Counted from the first letter of the stretch, positions 42,749 to 52,651 are shown. The stretch: DNA of 64,000 bases from Diplonema japonicum (GCA_964019335.1 OZ025663.1:62001-126000), one strand, 5' to 3'. Notes: generated from the sequence alone by a model not told the origin. Numbers and translations: made by a program.

Positions 42749-43942
42749 ATGAGGCGGTGCAGGGCACTATGGGGGAGGGGTTTCCTGCGGGATGTGGCTG
42801 AGGAGCTGCTCGGCATCAACACGTCAGAACAAAACCAGCAGTCAACAGGAGTGAAGAAGATACCCCCACCGCCACCGAAGGTGTCGCGTGAGGCTATTCT
42901 AAAAGTCGATGAGGTGGATAAGCGGCTGGTGGCGCTGGGCGTGTTCAGACGGGGGCACACCTTACGCGACAGTGACGACGTTATCAAAGAAATCGCAACA
43001 GCACTGCGGAGGCAGGGCTACGCTTTGTCGGAGCTCAGCCCAGAGGTGTGGGGCACAGTCGTGCAGCGGGCGTACGACACGCATGTCGGCAGTGCCCTCC
43101 CGCTGATTGAGGTGCTGCACTCGAAAGACATCTTCCTTCCGAAGAACACGTACCTCACCATCATGCGCAACTTCGCGAAGCTGAAACAGGTTAACAAAGT
43201 ACTGAACGTCATTGAACTGCTGCTTGCTGCAGGCCACCCTGCATGCTCGAAGACACTTGAGGTACTGGTGAAGGCGTATAACGCAAAGAACAACTTCAGA
43301 GCGGGTTTAGAGGTGTTCCTGGAATACTGGCGTGCGGGGGTCCAGCCCTGTGCCGATGCCTTCAGCGAGCTAATCCGTGGATCGGGGTGTCTGCAGAGGG
43401 GCCTTGCCATCGCGTCGTGCATGCTGCAGTGCGGTGTGCCGCCCAATGAACACACGTACGTTGCTTTGATGCGATGCTGTGCAGTGCGGCACTTGCAGGT
43501 CTCTGCAGATGTTATCATGAAACACAGCAAAGTGTCCGGGCACGACCACTCGCAAGGCATGTGGCTGCAGTATATGTCTGCCTACAAAATGGTGCCTGAT
43601 GCCCTGCCGGCTATCTTGCAGCGCATGCAGCACAAGGGCGTCCCCCTAGCAACCCCCCACGTCTTCCTGTACATCGCATACATGGCACAGTACGCCACTG
43701 TCGCAGGCAATGCTGCAGTGCTGCACGCTGAGCGCCTGTTCCAGCAAGCCTTGGCCCTCCCACTGCACCGCCCGGAGCAGATGTACTCTGAGATGCTAGC
43801 TGTGTATATCAAGTCGCAGGATCATAAGAACGTGGTGAAGCTCGTGAACTTTGTAAAACGAACCTGCACCAGGCCACCGGGACAGTTCAGCAAGAGACTT
43901 CGGAAGTATAACAAAATACACGACAAATCCGTGAGTTTGTAG
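42749..43942 (+). CDS. Pentatricopeptide-repeat-like protein
   Basis: A 397-residue protein of repeated helix pairs of about 35 residues (for example FLPKNTYLTIMRNFAKLKQV, PNEHTYVALMRCCAVRHLQV, VFLEYWRAGVQPCADAFSEL), the hallmark of PPR RNA-binding proteins. The Arg-rich N-terminus (MRRCRALWGRGFLRD) looks like a mitochondrial presequence, so a role in mitochondrial RNA processing or translation is likely. The start follows CCCAACAG (ends 42738). An ATGTGATG arrangement places a start-stop minimal uORF (42744-42749) overlapping the main ATG. No intron. Confidence 0.82.
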   Translation: MRRCRALWGRGFLRDVAEELLGINTSEQNQQSTGVKKIPPPPPKVSREAILKVDEVDKRLVALGVFRRGHTLRDSDDVIKEIATALRRQGYALSELSPEVWGTVVQRAYDTHVGSALPLIEVLHSKDIFLPKNTYLTIMRNFAKLKQVNKVLNVIELLLAAGHPACSKTLEVLVKAYNAKNNFRAGLEVFLEYWRAGVQPCADAFSELIRGSGCLQRGLAIASCMLQCGVPPNEHTYVALMRCCAVRHLQVSADVIMKHSKVSGHDHSQGMWLQYMSAYKMVPDALPAILQRMQHKGVPLATPHVFLYIAYMAQYATVAGNAAVLHAERLFQQALALPLHRPEQMYSEMLAVYIKSQDHKNVVKLVNFVKRTCTRPPGQFSKRLRKYNKIHDKSVSL

Positions 43943-44108
43943 ACTCCATTGTTTTTATAATAACTGAACTGAAATAAACTTTTTGGAAATTTAAAAGCAA
44001 ACCGACACCACAGGGAGGAGGGAGGGAGGAAGGGAGGGGGGTTTTTTTTTCTTTCCTCCCCCCCCCCTTTTTTGTTCTCTTTTTTTTTCACAAAAAAAAA
44101 AATAAGAA
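43943..44108. other. Short spacer with acceptor
   Basis: It holds the 3' end of the PPR gene, the acceptor CCGACACCACAG (ends 44013) and G/T/C/A homopolymer tracts as the leader of the NOT gene. Confidence 0.6.
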
Positions 44109-44675
44109 ATGAAGACAGACGAGGAGCTGCAAGATGAGGGTGTGGGAGAGCTGGCAGAGGAGGACATGGACGATTTTGATATGGATGTGAGTGACGTGAA
44201 AGGAAGCGATAATTTCCAAGGGATAGTGGATCAGACGAGCGCGAAATGGCAGGAGAGCGAAATTAAGGCGAAGGAGCAGCTCTTTAAAGAGAGAGAAGAG
44301 AGCAACGAAGTCCGACAGCAACAACTACAAGCCGAAGCGAATAAGGCACACGCGCAGCAACGGGCAAGCCACAAAGCACAGCTCAACGAGTACCTGCTGA
44401 ACAGCAGTTATTACAATCTAACACAGCCCCATGACTCAGAGAAACCGGTCAATGCTAAACCACAGAAGGCATTGCCCCGCATACCCGACTACTACCCAAG
44501 CAAGCCGTTACCTGGGCTGCTGAATGCAAAGCAGTTTAAAGATGTTGAGACGGATGTGCTGTTCTTTGCCTTTTACTACCAACAAGACACATATAACCAA
44601 TATCTTGCTGCAAGAGAGCTGAAAATGCGATCGTGGAGGTATACGCAAAAGGGGTTTTTTTTTTTTTTTTTTCCG

Positions 44676-44714
<39 letters not shown>

Positions 44715-44963
44715 TATCACAAAGTGCTGAACGCTTGGTTCCAAAGAAAAGAAAAGCCAGTTGAGACAACAGAAGACTTCGAGAGGGGCACTTATGTCTT
44801 TTTTGACTACATCCGTAACTGGAGACAAGAGGTCAAAGAGGACTTCAAATTTGAGTACTGCAGTTTGGAAGACGAGCTTCAAACACCCCCCCCAACCACC
44901 AGAAAACCAAAACAAGATACCGCTGCTAAGCCCCCCCAAATGCCCGTGCCAACGCAACAGTGA
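44109..44963 (+). CDS. CCR4-NOT subunit NOT3/5-like (2 exons)
   Basis: Exons 44109-44638 and 44714-44963 give 259 residues. The C-terminal NOT box (about 145-235) shows DVLFFAFYYQQDTYNQYLAA, then RELKMRSWRYHKVLNAWFQR across the splice, then FERGTYVFFDY and FEYCSLEDEL. The NOT box assembles NOT2 and NOT3/5 on the NOT1 scaffold for mRNA deadenylation and repression. The protein is much shorter than human CNOT3 and lacks the long N-terminal coiled coil, keeping only a charged helix (about 45-95). The 75-nt intron is 18 T, CCG, then a long A-run; it keeps the frame, so a naive reading inserts poly-Phe and poly-Lys into the NOT box. Splicing restores SWRYHK. Confidence 0.93.
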
Positions 44964-45568
44964 ACAAATTACTTTTTTTTCCCCCCCTTTGAAAGTGTGT
45001 ATTTTCTTTTCAAAAAAAAGAAGGGTGAGGGGGAAGGGGAGGAAGGACAAAAAAAAAAAAAAAAAAACATAAATAGAAGAGGAGAAAAGAGGTAGTTCAT
45101 AGAATAGTCAGGAACAGTTACAAAAAGGGCGAACGGAAAAAAAAAAAAAAAAAAGGTTGCCTCGGAAAGGGAGAGAGCTTGGGAAAAAGGTCAAGCGCAA
45201 ATGCCTTGTATCGAGTACTGACATTCCCTTAGAAAGCTCTCTCCTAGCAGGACCTTTCCTTTTTGTTTTTCGGCTTTCTTGTTCCTGCCACTCTTCATCC
45301 CACTTTTCCCCCCTTCCCCCCGTTTTCTTTTTTTTTTTGTTTTTTTTTTGTAGGCTATACTCTTTTTTTTTTCTTCTTTTTCTCTCCCTTTTTTTTCTTC
45401 TTTTTTCCTTTCTTAAATACGCAGAAAAAGAAAACCCACCCCCCCTTTTTTTTGTTTTCCCTCCTTTTTTGTTTTTATATAAAAAAGATTCTAAAACGAA
45501 AACAAAAAATAAATAAATAAAAACAAGGGGAGGAGGTGTTCTTCTTATTATTGACTAAAAAAGAAGAA
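44964..45568. other. Spacer
   Basis: No gene; A-runs near 45050 and 45136 and T/C-rich tracts at 45300-45480. An acceptor candidate TACGCAG ends near 45424. Confidence 0.6.
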
Positions 45569-46273
45569 ATGCGCCAAGCAGTGGATGCGGAAGAACAAGT
45601 ACCGGTTGTAGGAGGTAAAGAATGGGGAGGCAGGGGGAGTGCTGTGACCGTGGATGACTTAGAGAGGGTAAGCAAGCAGATCAAAGCTGAGGATCTACTG
45701 GGGGTGGACATGGAAGATATAGAACAAGTAAGTAGTGTAGAACTGGCAACAGCCATGAGCTCCATGACTCCTGACCGATTGAGGGAAATATTTAGTTTGT
45801 TCGAGCAAAACCCGAAGCTCTTAGCAGAGGTGGTCCAAAGCGCCACCTCGCAACACATCACAGAGGCAGCCGCCTGCCTGACTCCCGAGCTGCGTGAAAT
45901 GGGGACTTCATTCTGGTCCTCTGCCCCGTACATGGTCACATCTGTGTACCCATTTGAAAAGGACGCCAGTCTAGCAACCCATGTTACCATGGAAAAGGCT
46001 AGTGTTGAAATCCGTGCTACTTTAGAGGCACGCAGGGCTTTGCGGGCATCGCCTGCCAAACACAGTCCGCCTGCCCGACAGCCTGTTAGACCACGTAATG
46101 AGCCCAGCACCCTGACCCCCCTCGAGCTCAAGCAACAACGCCTCCTCCAGCACCAAAAGGAAAACCGGAACCAAGGCCAGTTCTTCTCCTTCGGGGTGCA
46201 AAGCATCCCCGACATGATGTCTCTGCCATCGCTGCCTTCCCTCCCCGGCGAGGATGACCAGCTAGACGATTAG
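45569..46273 (+). CDS. Unknown acidic protein
   Basis: A 234-residue protein that I do not recognise. Residues 30-110 are helical, with repeated short amphipathic segments (VDDLERVSKQIKAEDLLG, MTPDRLREIFSLFEQNP). Residues 160-215 are basic and Pro-rich, and the end is Pro/Asp-rich. The frame extends upstream only to a GTG; ATG 45569 is the first ATG. Compact composition free of homopolymers supports a real gene. It lies 95 bases upstream of the ESF2-like gene. Confidence 0.65.
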   Translation: MRQAVDAEEQVPVVGGKEWGGRGSAVTVDDLERVSKQIKAEDLLGVDMEDIEQVSSVELATAMSSMTPDRLREIFSLFEQNPKLLAEVVQSATSQHITEAAACLTPELREMGTSFWSSAPYMVTSVYPFEKDASLATHVTMEKASVEIRATLEARRALRASPAKHSPPARQPVRPRNEPSTLTPLELKQQRLLQHQKENRNQGQFFSFGVQSIPDMMSLPSLPSLPGEDDQLDD

Positions 46274-46368
46274 ATTTCTGTTGATATTATTATGTTTTCT
46301 TTTTCTCTTTTTGTTGTTCGTTTATTATTATTATTGACCGAGCAACGAACACCCTGCACAACAGGACA

Positions 46369-46461
46369 ATGCGTAAGGAACACCCCGACATCGAGCTCCT
46401 CAACCCGGAGGAGGTATCGCAAGAGATGGAAGAAGAAGACGAAGAAGAGATGATAGAAGAA

Positions 46462-46493
<32 letters not shown>

Positions 46494-47058
46494 AGGCGAT
46501 GACAAAGGCGAGGGCGAAGACGAAGACGAAGCAGTGGAAGAGAAAGCAGAAAAGAAATCGAAGAAAGAAAAGGAGCACGTGCGGAACTCGAAGGGTGTGG
46601 TTTACCTCTCGAGGATCCCCTTTGGGATGAACCCTGTAGTGCTGCGCAACTTCTTCACGGAGATTGGGACAGTAGGGAGGATGTACCTGAAGCCCAAAGA
46701 ACTGAAGGGAAAGAACAAGAAGAGAGCGCGTAGGCTGTACAGCGAAGGGTGGGTCGAGTTCAAGCACAAGAGGAGCGCAAAACAAACAGCCCTTATGAAC
46801 TGCACACCTGTAGGCGGCACACGAAAAAGCACCTTCGCCCACGAACTGTGGAACATTAAATATCTGTCGGGCTTCACGTGGGAGGACCTGCAAAGCGAAC
46901 AAATCATCAAGAAGGAATACATGAAGAGGGAAGTGACACGGATACAGAAGGAAGGTTTGAAAGAAGCAGAGAGCTACAGGAAGAACCTGCAAGACAGAAA
47001 GCGGAAACGAACATACACCCCCAAGGGCCCCGTGAGGAGGAGCTACGTACAAGTTTGA
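46369..47058 (+). CDS. ESF2/ABT1-like ribosome biogenesis factor
   Basis: A 229-residue protein. An acidic N-terminus with long Glu runs (about 20-42) precedes a divergent RNA-recognition fold (about 76-165): GVVYLSRIPFGMNP, GTVGRMYLKPKE, YSEGWVEFKHKRSAKQ, ELWNIKYLSGFTWEDLQSE. These match yeast Esf2 and animal ABT1, which act in the small-subunit processome, stimulating Dbp8 and helping U3-dependent 18S rRNA processing in the nucleolus. A charged helix and basic end follow. The start is four bases after CTGCACAACAG. No intron. Confidence 0.93.
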
Positions 47059-47198
47059 GAAGAGGGGGGGGGGAGGGGGGAGGGGAGGGGGATCAAGAAA
47101 GAAAAAAGAAATATAATACGCTTATCAGTATCATTTAGCCTTCCTTGTCATTGCTATGCTTAAGAAACCGTCAGGGTCGGGAGTCGGGGTGGGCACAC

Positions 47199-48398
47199 AT
47201 GGCTACAAGGTCTGCGATAGAGGACAGTGTCGAAAGCACATATGAGTCCCCACCGATGGGCCCCTGCCCTACTTGGCGGCAGCACGTGGAGACAAGCAAC
47301 CCAAAGCTGTACGAGGAACCAGAGGGCGACATCTCGTCAAGTGAACCCCCTTCACCCCCCATGTCCTCCACTTCTTCAACGCCGCCAGACGGCCCGCCCC
47401 CTGCGCACACAGGCATGTACGTGACAGTGCACGATCTGGATGCCATGAGCACAGCCACCAGCATCACCAAGCAGGACGACGACAACATACGTGACATCTT
47501 CTACGGGCACGAGACCATGGAGCGCCAGCATGTCCTCATCGAGGAGCTCGAAGCGAGGCTCGGCATTCCTTACAACACCAACGTGCTGTTCACCGTCAGC
47601 GCCGACGAGTACAAAAGCAAAGCGGAAAACAGCGAAACACAAACTGTCGAAGAAGAAGCCGAAGTCCCTTCCAGCGACCCTGCCGCCTTCCTTCTCAAAG
47701 AAGAGCGGCGTGCACGGAGGCTTCTAGTCGAAGATCAAGCCTCCTCGTACTGCACACTGTACCAGGTTGCCCTGAGGTGGGCGTGGATGCTTGGCTCGCG
47801 ACCAACGCACCGTTCACCACCAATGCAGTCCATCAGCCCACCCCGTTCACCATCGCAGGCCTCGTCTCCTTCATGCGGGGGGAGGTTCCACATGAGCAAA
47901 GCAATGTGCCACATGCCGTATGGCGAAATAAGCCATCGCGGATGGGTGCACATCGCAAGGGGCGGCACGCAAGAGTCTGTCTGGGTCAAAAGGTACCTTG
48001 CGCTCCATAAGGGGGTCTTGTACAGCGGCTTGCGAGAGGACGACCCGTACCCAAAGATAATCTTCCGTTGTTCCGCCCTGCGGAGTGTCGAGAATGATGA
48101 TCGGGGGAAAGTGCTGTTCGCCGCGCACAACGGGCCGCCTGGGTGTTCACGGTCTTACGGCTTCCTTGCCGTCCTCCCCCCCATGGAGGTGTCTCCCATG
48201 CGGTCCCGCACAAGGTCCCGCGGTCGCTCGCCTTCGCCTTCGCCTTCACCTTCTTACTCCCCTTCTCCCTCTCACACCCCCCAGAACACTGTCCTGCGGT
48301 TCTCTGTGCGCACTGCAGCAAACCGCTCTGCATGGATGGCCGCTATGAGGGACGGAATGGAGGGCATGTCCCTGCCACGCAGGAGCGTGGCCCTGTAA
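47199..48398 (+). CDS. PH-domain protein
   Basis: A 399-residue protein with a C-terminal pleckstrin-homology domain (about 245-395): HRGWVHIARGG, VWVKRYLALHKGVLYSGL, and the closing helix with its conserved Trp (RSAWMAAMRDGM). A 35-residue Arg/Ser/Pro insertion (RSRTRSRGRSPSPSPSPSYS) lies within the PH fold, before the last strand. The N-terminal half is disordered, Pro/Ser-rich, with a helix near 105-130. The domain would bind phosphoinositides or a protein partner. The first in-frame ATG (47199) follows CGTCAG; an out-of-frame ATG at 47156 opens a 29-codon upstream ORF that overlaps the start. Confidence 0.8.
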   Translation: MATRSAIEDSVESTYESPPMGPCPTWRQHVETSNPKLYEEPEGDISSSEPPSPPMSSTSSTPPDGPPPAHTGMYVTVHDLDAMSTATSITKQDDDNIRDIFYGHETMERQHVLIEELEARLGIPYNTNVLFTVSADEYKSKAENSETQTVEEEAEVPSSDPAAFLLKEERRARRLLVEDQASSYCTLYQVALRWAWMLGSRPTHRSPPMQSISPPRSPSQASSPSCGGRFHMSKAMCHMPYGEISHRGWVHIARGGTQESVWVKRYLALHKGVLYSGLREDDPYPKIIFRCSALRSVENDDRGKVLFAAHNGPPGCSRSYGFLAVLPPMEVSPMRSRTRSRGRSPSPSPSPSYSPSPSHTPQNTVLRFSVRTAANRSAWMAAMRDGMEGMSLPRRSVAL

Positions 48399-48502
48399 CT
48401 GTACCTTGTACCATTGTTTACCTTTCTCATACTGTGTCCATAGTTATCTTCTAGCTGCATTATTCTTTCTCTTCTTCTTATCGCCATGCAGACATCCACA
48501 AC

Positions 48503-49402
48503 ATGAGCGTGGTCTCCAAGGCAATCGATGCAGGGGTAAGTGCCGCGCAGAAGGAAGTTAAGAAACAAGCCGTAGAGGCTGTGATGAAAGACCCGGCTAG
48601 AGCACTGCAGGTGGCAGGCGCGGTTGCAGGGTCAGGTCAGCAACAGCAGCAAGGGTCGGGTGGCTTCATGACTGGTATCGTGCAGGGGGTAGTGGGCCAA
48701 CAAAATGACCAGTCGAGAAGCCAGCCAAGCCAGCCCCAGTACGGGCAGGCACAATATGGGCAACCACAGTACCAACAGCAACAGCAACAGCAACAGCAGC
48801 AGTCGACAGGTCCATCACTAGGAACTGTAGTGGCGGTGGCTGGTGCTGCAGTGACTGCTGGTAAGCTAGTCAAAGGTGCACTGGATAGCACAAGTGGAGC
48901 GCAACAGCAGCAGCAGCAGCGGGCAGTGCCACAACAGCAATGGCAGCAACCGCAGGACAAGCCATCCGGCGGGTTTATCTCAGGCCTCGTTAAGGGCGTC
49001 ACTGAGACACAGCAGGTGCAGCAGCAGCCATATGCTCAACAACCACAACAGCCCCAGCAGCAGCAGAAGGAAAGCTCCCTGGGTGCAACGGCAGTGAGCA
49101 CAGCAGCAACGGTGGCAATGGGTACGGGACGGTTCATGAAGGGGGTGCTCGCCAAGAGGGCAGCAGCACAACAAGAGAAGAGTGTTAATTCCACGCAGCC
49201 ACAGCCCGTACAGCAGCAGCCACAACCTGCGCAGCAGCAAGGCAGCTTGTCTGCTGTTATGTCAGGTGTCTCAGGCTTTGTGGGGGGCGTCGCTAAAGGG
49301 ATGAACGCAACATCACAACCTGCAAGCACTACCTGCAGCAGCTGCACGTACGTCAGCCAAGCGGGACGGACAGGGTGCGAGATGTGCGGCAAGCCCTTCT
49401 AA
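48503..49402 (+). CDS. Gln-rich protein with RanBP2-type zinc finger
   Basis: A 299-residue, Gln-rich and prion-like protein. Its last 25 residues hold CSSCTYVSQAGRTGCEMC, a Cys4 finger of the RanBP2/NZF kind (binds ssRNA or ubiquitin). Five short Gly-rich amphipathic repeats are spread through it: GFMTGIVQGVVG, GKLVKGALD, GFISGLVKGVTE, GRFMKGVLAKR and GFVGGVAKGMN, separated by poly-Gln spacers of mixed CAG/CAA codons. I do not recognise a named family. The acceptor CCATGCAG ends at 48491, and an ATG follows 12 bases on. Confidence 0.75.
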   Translation: MSVVSKAIDAGVSAAQKEVKKQAVEAVMKDPARALQVAGAVAGSGQQQQQGSGGFMTGIVQGVVGQQNDQSRSQPSQPQYGQAQYGQPQYQQQQQQQQQQSTGPSLGTVVAVAGAAVTAGKLVKGALDSTSGAQQQQQQRAVPQQQWQQPQDKPSGGFISGLVKGVTETQQVQQQPYAQQPQQPQQQQKESSLGATAVSTAATVAMGTGRFMKGVLAKRAAAQQEKSVNSTQPQPVQQQPQPAQQQGSLSAVMSGVSGFVGGVAKGMNATSQPASTTCSSCTYVSQAGRTGCEMCGKPF

Positions 49403-49529
49403 CCCATACTTGCCTTTGATTCCATGCGAACACAGTTGTTCACTCTTTTGTTCTTTATAAACCAGCTGACCACACCACAGGCCTTCACCAGAAAGATGCG
49501 AGCAGAACCGGTGGTGGAAACATAGTAGC

Positions 49530-50375
49530 ATGGAGAGGGGCTTGCGAGTGCCGTTGTTGACCGAGGATGACGACAGGTGTCTGTCGATGCACGAGCCGGG
49601 GACCATGAGTGGGAAGGGGAGTACGATCTATACACTGCCTTTAGGTGGGCTGTGGTGTGATGAGTGCGACACACCAGCGCACGGGCTGGAGCGGCATTTG
49701 AAGGAAGCTGTGCAATCGGCAGAAGTGCTGATCAAAAAACTAAGGGAGATGGTGAAGATATGGAGACTGGAGGGCGTCGAGTGGAACAAGCTATGGTGCT
49801 TTGGGTGCGGAAAGCCTGCACACGGGCTGTCTAGAAACCTTCAAAAGAAACTTGAGCTTCATAAAGATGCAATTAAGACGTTTGCGAAGGATGTGGACCG
49901 CCCAAGGGCGCCGATCGCCATGATCCGTCAGGTAGGGGTTGTGCAACAAACGCACAAGGCCGTAGCTCTGTTCAAGGCAGGCTTAGAACGCTCAAGGTCT
50001 GAGTCTCCGAAGGCCAAGGAGAAGGACACGAACACTCCGTGTGTGATTGAAGTATCTGCTTTGCAACAGGATCCTCACGTGAGCCCTCTGGGGAACTCTC
50101 AACTGCATGCACCTCCTGCAAACCACTTCCAACCCCCAAAATTAGTATCGAGCCAACACAAAAACAACCTCAAAAACATAATGGTCCATCAGGACCTTTT
50201 CTATCCTCCTCCCGTGCTCCAACCTACCTCCCCCCTCCAAAACATCTCTAAGCCTTTGCCTGTCTCCTCTTCTCCCCTTAAGAACATTTCTAAGCCTCTG
50301 CCTGCCCCCACTGGAAGCATGCTAATGGCATCACCGAATAACCTGCGGAAAACTTCTCTGGTATGGTGTAAATAA
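49530..50375 (+). CDS. Protein with duplicated CxxC-PAHGL motif, unknown
   Basis: A 281-residue protein. A module is repeated 47 residues apart: LWCDECDTPAHGLERHL (41-57) and LWCFGCGKPAHGLSRNL (88-104), each with C-x2-C-x4-H and a following amphipathic helix. Together they could bind one or two zinc ions. The second half is disordered and repeats LQNISKPLP and LKNISKPLP. No known family comes to mind. The acceptor GACCACACCACAG ends at 49480. No intron. Confidence 0.7.
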   Translation: MERGLRVPLLTEDDDRCLSMHEPGTMSGKGSTIYTLPLGGLWCDECDTPAHGLERHLKEAVQSAEVLIKKLREMVKIWRLEGVEWNKLWCFGCGKPAHGLSRNLQKKLELHKDAIKTFAKDVDRPRAPIAMIRQVGVVQQTHKAVALFKAGLERSRSESPKAKEKDTNTPCVIEVSALQQDPHVSPLGNSQLHAPPANHFQPPKLVSSQHKNNLKNIMVHQDLFYPPPVLQPTSPLQNISKPLPVSSSPLKNISKPLPAPTGSMLMASPNNLRKTSLVWCK

Positions 50376-51668
50376 ATGGCAATGGGTGATAGGGAAAAAA
50401 AAAATAAGTTTATATATCTACTTAGGGCGTGGCTCCTCTGTTCGTGTCTCCTACCTCTTCGAGAGCTTCTTCCAGCCCCCTGGCTGCTAAGTCACAGGTG
50501 TGTGTGTTTTTTTTCCCCCCCCTTTCTTTCCCTTGTCCTCGGGGGGGGGGGGGGGGGGGGTACCGGTCTGCTTTTCGGAGAATTCGATCCCGCGTGAGAA
50601 GTTATCTGTTTTTTTTTTGGGGGGGGAGTTTTTCTTTTCTCAGTTTTCAACAGCTCACAGAGAAAGAAAAACTGAGCCCTTGGATCGAATTTCCTGGAAA
50701 CGGGCCTGGGTGTCCCTACCCCCTTCCCCTTACTCATCCTTTTTCCTTTAAAATAAAAAGGGCGATCGAGTGAGCCCTCCGCACACCGCGTGCCCGTTGC
50801 GGAGCGAGCCGATTACTTTCGAAGTCTGATAAAGCAAAAAAGAAAAAAAAAAGAGAAAAAAAAATGGGAAATCAAAAAAAAAAAGTTGTTCTTTACTCAC
50901 AATTCCCCCCCCCCCCTCACAGGTTAAGGCACCTTTTCTCTACCCTAGTGGGTGGGTGCAGGTTAGTGCTACGCCAACGGCTGCAGGGGTGCCACGGCCA
51001 CAACCTCAACAAAGGTCTCCTTTTGGGGGCGCATTATGAGGGGTGGAACACAAAGGGGCAGAGACAAATGAGGGGGAAAAAAAATGTTGTATTTTCTTTT
51101 TTTTCTTTCTTTTTTTTTTTTAAAGAGACCGGTAGCTTCTGGTTTGCCTAGTAATACACACCCTTCACCCCCCCCCCCCTTCCTTTCCTGGTTACTTTTT
51201 TGTATTCTTGCATCACCTTTCTTTAAAGAGGGTTTAGGAATCCCTTCAGGTGGTCCATAGGTGGCACTTATATGTCGTCGTCGTTGAAGTTTTTTACCCC
51301 TCCTTTTTTTTTATGTATCAGTCAATGTGAATAAAGGCAAAGGTAAGGGCGGGTAGAAGAATTTAAAAAAAAAAAGAAAAAAAAAAGAGGAGAAGGGTTT
51401 GGCTTTAAAATGTAGGTTGGAAAAAAAAAAGAAGAAAATATATCTCAGATGTAATGACACAACAGTCTTCTGAAGCTGGCACCCCCCCCCCCCCCCCCCC
51501 CCCCCCTTTGGCACGCCACGCTTAGCACGAATCGCTTCTGAAATGGAGAAAGAAGAAAGAAAAATTCCGCCGCCCTTGCCTTTTTTGTCCTCCCCATTCC
51601 TCCAAGCCCCATGTATTTAAGAAGTTTTTTTTTGTTTCCGTATCAAATGAGAAAAAAAAAAATAAAGC

Positions 51669-51702
<34 letters not shown>

Positions 51703-52651
51703 CTTCTCGCCCATCCATCCCACTGGTTCTTTATAAAAAGAGTTGCGCAATTAAAAAAAAGAAATTCAGAAATTAATAGAAGCAGGGGTCTACTGGCCTG
51801 CAGGGAAGCAAATAGTGGAATAACTGCTCTGGCTTGGTTTTGAGTCTTTTTTTTTTTCCCCCTTCTTTTTCTTTTCTTTTTATATATACCCCTAAGCAAC
51901 TGTGCCACATTATTTCACATTCGCGGTAGTTATTAATAACTATTTATTTAGTGAAAATAAGATCGTGATTTTCACGCGTGGTGGCAGTGATTTAACAAGT
52001 GGGTATATGACTTCACGAGCGAAGCGAGTGAAGTAACATCAACGAGTTAAACATGCCACCACAAGTGAAAATCGGATCTATTTTCACTAAATCCGTTGTT
52101 TTATTTAACATCAGTCATTACAAGTTACAAGTTACAAATTTTACTGGGGGTGCTTATGGTTGATATTGATTGTTAAGGCATATCCTGTGTGGTGCGGGCT
52201 GTGCGTCCATGAGTGCTGACAGGACCTCGGTCTGGACCTGTGGGGCTGCTGCCTGGGTTGCCGAGGTTGCCCCACCAAACAAGCCTGAAATCTGCCGTGA
52301 AAATAAAGTGAAGCGTGAAATAATATGAAGTATTATATTCACTCTCACCCTTGAAAATCTGACTGGAGTTGTGTAAAAAAAAATAAAAAAAATGTCGAAA
52401 GGGAAGAAGAAGAAAAAAGAAAGGAATTAAAAAAAAAAAAAGAGAAATATCTAAGAAGCTTTTTAAAAAAATGCGATAAAAAAAAGATCTAAACCCCCCC
52501 CCTCCCCCATGCATTGGGAGGTGTTTGTGTTGTGACTCCCGCCCCCCCCTCCTCCTTACTAGTTCGCTCCCACCCCCTTCGGGTTTTTATATTTTCTTTT
52601 ATTACAACCCACCCTCCGTGTACACAAAAGGCGGCTCGACAAATATAAAAC
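50376..52651. other. 2.3-kb repeat-rich spacer
   Basis: No gene. Notable items are a 20-G run (50541-50560), a GC-rich hairpin-like segment at 50770-50810 (CTCCGCA pairing with TGCGGAG), a 25-C run (51482-51506), a long T-run (51670-51702) and a duplicated fold-back segment (separate entry). Remaining open frames are low-complexity. Confidence 0.6.
51938..52276 (+). repeat. Duplicated segment copy A with fold-back element
   Basis: The first part (51948-52092) is a fold-back: a left arm starting TTTAGTGAAAATAAGATC and containing GTGGTGGCA, and a right arm with TGCCACCAC and ending ATTTTCACTAAA. The arms are about 47 bp. A nested hairpin lies in the loop (ACTTCAC with GTGAAGT). The second part (about 52155-52276) is GC-rich with GGCATATCCTGTGTGGTGCG and GACCTCGGTCTGGACCTG. 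The whole recurs in direct orientation at 53949-54253, on the other side of the oxygenase gene. Confidence 0.85.
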
